DNA from: Chloroflexota bacterium
GTDB taxonomy: Bacteria; Chloroflexota; Anaerolineae; UBA7937; JACPPX01
Assembly (NCBI GenBank): GCA_016190785.1
Contig: JACPPX010000111.1
Span: forward strand, 1 to 13,734
Length of the DNA stretch: 13,734 nucleotides
Reading direction: 5' to 3'
Shown here: piece after piece, positions 7,921 to 12,629 of the stretch
How positions within the stretch are numbered: position 1 is the stretch's first letter
How the letters are laid out: each line of letters opens with the position of its first letter
Position numbers and translations under genes: made by a program
The notes under the pieces: generated by a model
Database searches by the model: none
Told to the model about the DNA's origin: nothing
Seen by the model: only the letters and a program-made list of their open reading frames with translations

Positions 7921-7959
7921 TAGAAGGGTGTATGACCACCTTCTCCGAGTTAAGGAGGC
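7900..7959 (-). terminator. Intrinsic terminator of the flp-tadE-tadE-tadG unit
   Basis: On the minus strand GCCTCCT (7959-7953) pairs with AGGGGGC (7913-7907), including one G-U pair. An inner hairpin, AGAAGGTG with CACCCTTCT, fills 7922-7944. The stem is followed at once by seven U residues (7906-7900). Together this forms a two-level terminator hairpin. It lies about 100 nt after the tadG stop and just before cpaB, so it would cut off most read-through into the assembly genes. Confidence 0.65.
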
Positions 7960-8057
7960 CACAGTCCCGATTCCATCGGGACTACAGCCCGGAAAGCCTC
8001 TTCCTCGAGTCGTATCGGCTTGTAGGGGAGAGGCTTGTCCCTTCCAGTGACCTAAAT

Positions 8058-9302
8058 TCACTGGATGAGGTGGAAGAAATTGGGGACGAATTCTGGACCG
8101 AAGGAGATGGTGGTGTCTGAGGCGGCGAGGTTAATGGTGTTGGCGATAATGCTCCCCCGGATCGAACCGTCGTTTATGGATGCGGAAAGGTTAACCTGGC
8201 CGTGGGGGGCGTAGATAATCCCCTGCCAGATGTTTTGACCACCGGACATATTTATCACCGGGGAGTTGCACTGCTGTCCCTCTTGTTCGAATTGGTAATT
8301 AGAGAAGAGTAACAGGCCATCAATGTAAGTGGATAGGTTATGGTCGGAGCCGCTTATATCAATCGTCCCCTGGGCAACAATGGTCACCCTTCCGCTGGGG
8401 TTGTTGGAACGGATACTCACATTCCCAGTAACGTAATACAACCCATCCCCAAAGGTATCATTGGGCCTGATGTGTAGGTCCCCTTGATAGAAGTAATAAC
8501 GCCCCTCGGCCTGGGCGATCTGGGCTGCCGGCCCTCCGGGGGCGTAATCAGAGAGGGTGTAGGGGTCTAAGCTGCCCGCGGAGACTTGGACAGGGTTGTA
8601 AACATTGTTCTGCCCGGAGATGTGGTAACTCTCGACGTACTCCAAATCCTGAGTGATGATGTTGTTGGATCCAGCCATATTCAGGTCTTTATTAGTGTGC
8701 ACCGTTCCCTCGGCGATGTTGTTGCTTCCCGCCCAGTTGATGGCGTTCTGACAGTTTTGGGAGTCAGCCCACATAGCGAAGTTCTCCACAAACCCGGGGC
8801 GGCAGATGGCGATGGCGCTGGCCGCAACGGCCTGGATCCTCTGGCCGATAAAGGTGGCAAGCAATGTGGGTCGGGAGCCACGGGTGATGGCTTGCACCCC
8901 CCGGGCCCCGCTCGGTATTCCGCCATTGGTTCCCATTTCAGTTCCTACTCGGTTCCCCTGACGGTTGACGAAGTAAGCGGTGACATTGCTGTTTATTCCA
9001 TCGTTCGGTGCAGCGTTGGAATCTTGAACGCTGTTCTTTTCCGCGAACTCATGGACCTCGCGGAGGACAGCCTGTTCATCGGCGGAGCCGGTGAGGCTGC
9101 GCAGTTGGCGGGCACACAGTTCTCTAGTTCCGGCGAGGGAGGCAGAATCGGAGGCGTTCTGGAGCTGGCGGCGAAGGGCAAAAGCCAACCCCCCATCGAT
9201 GACCAATCCCAGGAAAGCCAGGAGCCCAATCAAGGCGAAGGCGATGATCACCAGTGACTGGCCTTCTTCTCTGGATAACGATTTACTCCATCTCTTGAAC
9301 AT
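8058..9302 (-). CDS. TadG-like Flp pilus-associated protein with beta-helix-like C-terminal region
   Basis: The 414-residue protein opens like TadG: a short basic leader, EEGQSLVIIAFALIGLLAFL and a membrane helix (about 15-38), then the LRRQLQNASDSASLAGTREL block (43-62) characteristic of TadE/TadG-like proteins. Unlike the flp and tadE products it lacks Glu at +5 after the Gly-Gln junction (I19 instead), so cleavage as a pseudopilin is doubtful. From about residue 175 the sequence becomes rich in G, S, N and I. Short turns recur: AGSNNI at 191 and 210, SGQNNV at 229, SGSDHN at 317 and SGGQNI at 353. A GIIYAPHGQVNLS segment (361-373) resembles the C-terminal domain of pilus proteins I know as DUF7305. 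A parallel beta-helix displayed outside the cell is a reasonable inference. GGGAGGTGAACC before the ATG strongly supports the start. Confidence 0.8.
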   Translation of the reverse strand: MFKRWSKSLSREEGQSLVIIAFALIGLLAFLGLVIDGGLAFALRRQLQNASDSASLAGTRELCARQLRSLTGSADEQAVLREVHEFAEKNSVQDSNAAPNDGINSNVTAYFVNRQGNRVGTEMGTNGGIPSGARGVQAITRGSRPTLLATFIGQRIQAVAASAIAICRPGFVENFAMWADSQNCQNAINWAGSNNIAEGTVHTNKDLNMAGSNNIITQDLEYVESYHISGQNNVYNPVQVSAGSLDPYTLSDYAPGGPAAQIAQAEGRYYFYQGDLHIRPNDTFGDGLYYVTGNVSIRSNNPSGRVTIVAQGTIDISGSDHNLSTYIDGLLLFSNYQFEQEGQQCNSPVINMSGGQNIWQGIIYAPHGQVNLSASINDGSIRGSIIANTINLAASDTTISFGPEFVPNFFHLIQ

Positions 9303-9383
9303 GGTTCACCTCCCTGATCTGTTGTTGCGGTGTAAGCATGCTCGGCCGATTTCTTTGGTCATTACTGAAAATGCTCATAGTGG

Positions 9384-9884
9384 TCATAATCCAGAGAAGC
9401 AATCACCACCAGGGCACTCGATGAGCATGGTCGTTTCGGCGCGCAGGGTGAGAGGGCCTCCTCCCCAGATGATATCGATAAAGGGGGTGGCGGCACGGAA
9501 GTTGAAGCGGACGGTAACGGTGAGAGGATCACCCTGATCAGTCCCCTCCGGGGTGGCGACATCGACATCGAATTCGTTGGGGTCCAAGCCGAAGCCTTGG
9601 GCCACTGCCCGGCCCTCGATGGTGTCCGGATCGTAAGGGGGAAGGCCGTCGGCATCGCGGCTGGTGGGGTTGATAACCCCGAAACGGGCTCCTTCCCGGG
9701 CGCCATTGGATATGGCGGAATAGGCGTAGAAGGCTCGTCCGAAATCGAAGACGCCCATGAGGATGAGGATCAAGACGGGAATAATGAGCGCGAACTCCGG
9801 AAGGGCCTGGCCCTGTTCCTCGGGGTATCCTCTCTTGGTGAAGAATATCTTCTTCATAAATCCCTGCTGTCTGCTATTTATCAT
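9384..9884 (-). CDS. TadE-like minor pseudopilin (second copy)
   Basis: Small pseudopilin of the Tad system, expected to be processed by a prepilin peptidase and to sit in the membrane as a minor pilus component. The cleavage motif is EEQG25-Q26-ALPE30, with Glu at +5, followed by a hydrophobic helix (about 31-47) and the TadE block FGRAFYAYSAISNGAREGARFG (48-69). A soluble domain of about 95 residues follows, ending with ECPGGDCFSGL, where C157 and C162 could form a disulfide. The ATG at 9884 overlaps the stop of the first tadE (ATGA). An in-frame ATG at 9857, preceded by AGGGA, is an alternative that shortens the leader. It shares fold and junction with its neighbour but little sequence beyond the helix, so the two are likely non-redundant. 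Confidence 0.87.
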   Translation of the reverse strand: MINSRQQGFMKKIFFTKRGYPEEQGQALPEFALIIPVLILILMGVFDFGRAFYAYSAISNGAREGARFGVINPTSRDADGLPPYDPDTIEGRAVAQGFGLDPNEFDVDVATPEGTDQGDPLTVTVRFNFRAATPFIDIIWGGGPLTLRAETTMLIECPGGDCFSGL

Positions 9885-10312
9885 CCCGTAAAGATAAAAA
9901 CCGGCATGGTGGTGTGGGTCCGCAGGAGGATGGTGTTCCCCCAGGGGAGAAAAGGGGCGGCGACGATGATGTCAAAATCAGCCTCAACCCGCACGGTTAT
10001 GCTATCACTATCCTCACCACAAGGGGAGGGGTCACAGGTAACCGTAATCCGATTCGGGTCGATGGTCACAGTGCCGGTGGCTTCGGCGATCACTTGGTCC
10101 TTAATGCCCGTGGTATCGGTGGGATTGGACGAGCCGTAGCGAGCCCCCTCCCGGGAAGCGTTGATAATGGTGATATAGGCATAAAAAACCCGCCCGAAGT
10201 CTATAGCCCCCAAAAGGATTATGGCTAGCAGAGGAAGGGCGAAGGCCAACTCGACCAGGCTCTGGCCTTTCTCTCCCCCTAATCTTTTCCTAATGCCTAA
10301 TTTTAGAAGCAT
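9881..10312 (-). CDS. TadE-like minor pseudopilin (first copy)
   Basis: Tad pseudopilin of 143 residues. The basic leader (KLGIRKRLGGEKG) ends at G16, followed by Q17-SLVE21, again with Glu at +5. The helix spans about 22-38 and is followed by FGRVFYAYITIINASREGARYG (39-60), the TadE signature. The soluble C-terminal domain has two cysteines (C93 and C98, TCDPSPCGED) and a beta-rich end. It follows flp after a spacer with a strong hairpin, and its stop overlaps the start of the second tadE, so both TadE proteins are probably made at similar levels. The start ATG has GGGAG only 2 nt upstream, a poor spacing, but no better start is in frame. Confidence 0.87.
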   Translation of the reverse strand: MLLKLGIRKRLGGEKGQSLVELAFALPLLAIILLGAIDFGRVFYAYITIINASREGARYGSSNPTDTTGIKDQVIAEATGTVTIDPNRITVTCDPSPCGEDSDSITVRVEADFDIIVAAPFLPWGNTILLRTHTTMPVFIFTG

Positions 10313-10333
10313 AACTCCCAGTTGTCTGCCTAG

Positions 10334-10378
10334 AGAAGCAGAGCCTCATCCCGGCCGCGGCGATAAGGCTCTGCTTCT
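10334..10378 (-). promoter_or_regulatory. Perfect 13-bp stem-loop between flp and tadE
   Basis: AGAAGCAGAGCCT at 10334-10346 is an exact inverted repeat of AGGCTCTGCTTCT at 10366-10378, with a 19-nt G+C-rich loop that can itself partly pair. It begins about 23 nt after the flp stop. No U-tract follows on the minus strand, so it is not a classical terminator. It would fit an RNA-stabilising or processing element at the 3' end of an abundant pilin message. Confidence 0.65.
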
Positions 10379-10401
10379 GGGAAGTTGGCTTTCCTGTAGG
10401 T

Positions 10402-10557
10402 TTATCCTGCTTGAAGGCCGTTGGTGATGCGGCTGAAGACATTGCCGACCTGTGGGCCGAGTATGAGCAGAATGGCGATCACGACAATGGCTACCAGCAC
10501 CAGGACGAGAGCATATTCCACCAGTCCCTGGCCTTCCTCTTGCGGAAGGTAGAGCAC
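10402..10557 (-). CDS. flp: Flp/Fap-type major prepilin
   Basis: Major subunit of the Tad pilus. A short leader ends in QEEG, then the mature part begins QGLVEYALVLVLVAIVVIA: the Flp motif with Glu at +5 and Tyr at +6 of the mature chain, then a long hydrophobic helix and a short hydrophilic tail (GPQVGNVFSRITNGLQAG). The mature protein is about 42 residues, normal for Flp. I prefer the GTG at 10557 because AAAGGGGGTGA (10576-10566), nearly complementary to the 16S rRNA tail, sits 8 nt upstream; this gives a 51-residue prepilin. An ATG at 10584 would add nine residues but has no ribosome-binding site. A promoter lies upstream, and a strong hairpin separates it from tadE. Confidence 0.92.
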   Translation of the reverse strand: MLYLPQEEGQGLVEYALVLVLVAIVVIAILLILGPQVGNVFSRITNGLQAG

Positions 10558-10601
10558 GCTATTTTTCACCCCCTTTCCCGGCATTTCTGATGCGGGCTAG
10601 T

Positions 10602-10619
10602 CAAGGTGCGGCCACCTTG
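10602..10619 (-). promoter_or_regulatory. Hairpin in the flp leader
   Basis: CAAGGTG (10602-10608) and CACCTTG (10613-10619) form a 7-bp stem closed by a 4-nt loop in the predicted flp 5' leader. It lies between the promoter and the ribosome-binding site at 10566-10576. It does not cover that site, so it may protect the 5' end of the message; a regulatory role is only a guess. Confidence 0.45.
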
Positions 10620-10645
10620 TTGCCCCATTGGATAATTGCGACTTG

Positions 10646-10674
10646 ATTCTATAACTAGTAGAGGAAATAGGCAA
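10646..10674 (-). promoter_or_regulatory. Sigma-70-like promoter for the flp operon
   Basis: Minus-strand TTGCCT (10674-10669) and TAGAAT (10651-10646) are 17 bp apart, in the gap between the kinase gene and flp. Transcription would begin near 10639, giving a leader of about 80 nt before the GTG of flp. The short inverted repeat AGGC-N4-GCCT (10669-10680) overlaps the -35 box and might be an operator. The rest of the gap (10585-10796) is A+T-richer than the genes and holds no supported coding sequence. Confidence 0.55.
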
Positions 10675-10703
10675 TAGCCTTATAGTACTAACGATTTTCT
10701 GGA

Positions 10704-10736
10704 CCCTTTTAACCGCCCTTTTACTGAGGTTTAACC
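10704..10736 (-). repeat. Short direct repeats upstream of the flp promoter
   Basis: On the minus strand GGTTAAA occurs twice with a 22-bp period (about two helical turns), and TAAAAGGG occurs twice with a 12-bp period, interleaved with it. The block starts 30 bp upstream of the -35 box of the flp promoter. Its position and phasing suit an activator site, with the neighbouring NarL-type regulator as the natural candidate, but A/T-rich repeats this short can arise by chance. Confidence 0.4.
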
Positions 10737-10796
10737 TATTTTCTGAAAAATTGAGAAAAGTTAAGGCAGGAGATCGAAAGCTCACTCGGAAATCGG

Positions 10797-11861
10797 TCAG
10801 GGGGCGGGAATCTCGATGGTTACCTTGGTGCCGCGGCCGATTCTCGACTCGAAACTAGCGGTCCCTCCCAAGAGCTCCACTCTTTCCTGGAGGGCAGCGA
10901 GCCCGAGGGTTTTGCGCTGCTTAACCGCGGCCAGAGCTTCCTGGACATCAAAGCCGCTCCCGTCATCCTCCACCACGATCCGCACCTTATCTGGCTGCAA
11001 TCCTAGGGCGACTTGCACGCGGTGGGCATGGGCATGGAGATCAATGTTGATCAGGAGTTCCTGGATGACCCGGAAGATAGTCACTTCGGTGTGGGAAGCC
11101 AACCTTCTCTCTTGGCCGGTTATCCTGAGATCGATAGCCAGACCGCTCTTTTCCTGGAAGTCCTGGACATATCTGCGCAGGGTAGGGAGAAGGCCCAGGT
11201 CATCGAGCATCATCGGACGCAGGTCAAAGATGAAACGGCGGGTGCGTTGAAAAGTGTTGTGCACCGCGGCTTTGAGGTTGGCCAGTTCCGCCCGGGCCTG
11301 AGCGGGATCAGAGTCGAAGAGTCGCTCACATACCTCGGCCTGGAGGATGAGGTTGGTCAGAGACTGGGCCGGACCGTCATGCATCTGCCGGGCCAGCCGC
11401 TGTCTCTCCCCCTCCTGGGCTTCGATGATCCCCACTATTGTCCTTTCGCCTAACTCGGTATTTGGTGATGGACTAGACGGTGCTCCCCCGGCCCTTAGAT
11501 CCAGTCTTTCTCCTATCGCTAACCAGCGACTCAGTTGCTCGGATTGAGTCTTTAGAAAGGCCTCTCGGTTCTGAAGTTGTTCCACCTGACTGCGCATGGT
11601 AAAGAGACGCAGCTGAGCGTCCTGAGAAGAGGCGTAGGCATTGACCGTCTCCTCCCGGCTGTACCCTTCGGGGTGGCTCTCTATCTGGCGGAGGAGGTTG
11701 GCGGCCTGGGCATTGCGCTGGGCCATTCTCTCCGCCTCGTTCTCGCTTTGCTGGATGAGAATTTTTATTTCCTCCAGATCGCGATCAATCTTCTCTTTTT
11801 GAGCCTGGGCTTCCTCCAGGAGGGAGGCTAGATCTGGGATGCTGGTCGATTGCTCAGCCAT
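10797..11861 (-). CDS. Soluble DegS-like sensor histidine kinase (HisKA_3 family)
   Basis: Cytoplasmic two-component kinase expected to phosphorylate the regulator encoded just upstream. Residues about 10-115 are charged and helical with heptad-like spacing (a probable coiled-coil sensor, as in DegS), and no membrane helix is present. The dimerisation/phosphoacceptor segment is EGERQRLARQMHDGPAQSL (150-168), with H161 the phosphorylated His. The HATPase_c domain follows: an N box with E268 and N272 (RVIQELLINIDLHAHA), VEDDGSGFD (297-305), and TLGLAALQERVELLGG (318-333). All catalytic motifs look intact. The ATG lies 8 nt after the regulator stop, and GAGGA overlaps that stop codon, so the two genes are coupled. 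Because it is soluble, it must read an internal signal or a membrane partner. Confidence 0.92.
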   Translation of the reverse strand: MAEQSTSIPDLASLLEEAQAQKEKIDRDLEEIKILIQQSENEAERMAQRNAQAANLLRQIESHPEGYSREETVNAYASSQDAQLRLFTMRSQVEQLQNREAFLKTQSEQLSRWLAIGERLDLRAGGAPSSPSPNTELGERTIVGIIEAQEGERQRLARQMHDGPAQSLTNLILQAEVCERLFDSDPAQARAELANLKAAVHNTFQRTRRFIFDLRPMMLDDLGLLPTLRRYVQDFQEKSGLAIDLRITGQERRLASHTEVTIFRVIQELLINIDLHAHAHRVQVALGLQPDKVRIVVEDDGSGFDVQEALAAVKQRKTLGLAALQERVELLGGTASFESRIGRGTKVTIEIPAP

Positions 11862-11869
11862 CTAAATCC

Positions 11870-12580
11870 TCATTTCTCTGGCTGGGCCGCTTCCCGACCG
11901 GTATCCTGGAGTCGGATCCAGCCATGGCGAAGGGCATATACTGCGGCCTCGGTGCGGTCCCGGGCAGGGAGTTTGCGGAGTATAGAGGAAAGGTGGTTCT
12001 TTACCGTCTGCTCGCTTATGCGCAGAGCGCGGGCGATTTCTTTGTTGCTTTGCCCGCGGGCAGTATAATGCAAAATCTCCATCTCTCGCCGGGAGAGGGG
12101 GATAAATTGTTCTTCTTCGGAGACCCCGGGAGCCCCCATCCGCTCCAGACGGTTAACCAGCCAGGAAGCTATCTCCTCTCCTCCCATGATTTGATCTCCT
12201 ATAATCCATTTGCCAGAATTTACTTGCTGGATGGCTTCTACCAGCCGCTGGGGAGTTACATCTTTGGAAAAGTAAGCATTGGCCCCGGCGCGGATAGCGT
12301 GAAGAGCCTGTTGGTCATCGTGGTAACCGGTGAGGAGGATCACCCCCGTCTGGGGCATTTTCCGTTTGATTTCCTGAGCGACCTGGATTCCGTTGCGGGA
12401 GGGCAGATTTATATCCAGAACGATCACCTCGGGCTGGATCTCTTGGGCCAGGCGCAGGGCCAGCTCCCCGTCATCAGCCTCCGCCACCACGTGTAGTTCG
12501 GGGCGGGTTTCGACCGCCCGGCGCAGCCCTTGGCGGAAGAGGGGATGATCATCCACAATCATCACCCGGATATTAGCCAA
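11870..12580 (-). CDS. NarL/FixJ-type response regulator (receiver plus LuxR HTH)
   Basis: DNA-binding response regulator of 236 residues. The receiver domain (about 4-122) has D10/D11, phosphoacceptor D56 (VLDINLPSRNG), T84 and K106. A linker (about 130-158) leads to a LuxR-type helix-turn-helix (about 160-222): PLSRREMEILHYTARGQSNK, EIARALRISEQTVKNHLSSI, then LRKLPARDRTEA. The start is TTG at 12580, supported by GAGGTG (12591-12586) 5 nt upstream; no ATG in frame would preserve the first receiver strand. It is the first gene of a two-gene unit with the kinase and lies next to the flp promoter, so control of pilus genes is a reasonable inference but not proven. Confidence 0.93.
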   Translation of the reverse strand: MANIRVMIVDDHPLFRQGLRRAVETRPELHVVAEADDGELALRLAQEIQPEVIVLDINLPSRNGIQVAQEIKRKMPQTGVILLTGYHDDQQALHAIRAGANAYFSKDVTPQRLVEAIQQVNSGKWIIGDQIMGGEEIASWLVNRLERMGAPGVSEEEQFIPLSRREMEILHYTARGQSNKEIARALRISEQTVKNHLSSILRKLPARDRTEAAVYALRHGWIRLQDTGREAAQPEK

Positions 12581-12598
12581 CTCACCACCTCAGGTTTC

Positions 12599-12627
12599 AG
12601 TATAGCAGGGAACGGTCAAGATGACAA
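12599..12627 (-). promoter_or_regulatory. Sigma-70-like promoter for the response regulator-kinase pair
   Basis: Minus-strand TTGTCA (12627-12622) and TATACT (12604-12599) are separated by 17 bp, directly after the stop of the membrane glycosyltransferase gene. Transcription would begin near 12592, only about a dozen bases before the TTG start, so the leader would contain little more than the ribosome-binding site. Confidence 0.6.
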
Positions 12628-12629
12628 GC

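Larger units (their letters stand above)
7847..8057 (-). other. Structured intergenic region between tadG and cpaB
   Basis: No credible gene lies in these 211 bases; short open frames here have no family signature. Read on the minus strand, the tadG 3' end and this region hold successive hairpins. A 7-bp stem overlaps the tadG stop (8044-8050 with 8058-8064). An 8-bp perfect stem, AAGCCTCT with AGAGGCTT, uses 8029-8036 and 7994-8001. A 9-bp perfect stem with a 3-nt loop follows (7963-7971 with 7975-7983), extendable by G-U pairs. Then come the terminator and the cpaB promoter, listed separately. It is best read as a structured 3' UTR of the pilin unit; a regulatory RNA is possible, but I recognise no riboswitch family. 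Confidence 0.55.

Noticed and set aside
7847..8057. A known riboswitch (c-di-GMP, TPP, cobalamin, SAM or Mn types) upstream of cpaB
   Set aside because: I compared the remembered conserved cores and found no convincing match; only generic hairpins and a terminator can be supported.
7879..8120. Short frames on both strands in the tadG-cpaB gap
   Set aside because: They run through the terminator and hairpins, lack ribosome-binding sites and resemble no known family.
8586..9257. A 223-codon plus-strand frame inside tadG
   Set aside because: Antisense to a well-supported gene with a strong ribosome-binding site; the translation has no recognisable domain.
9597..10139. A 180-codon plus-strand frame across the two tadE genes
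   Set aside because: It crosses two overlapping genes with clear pseudopilin motifs on the other strand and has no domain of its own.
10597..10785. A 62-codon minus-strand frame between the kinase gene and flp
   Set aside because: It covers the flp promoter and upstream repeats, has low-complexity Ser/Arg-rich content and no ribosome-binding site; most likely regulatory DNA.
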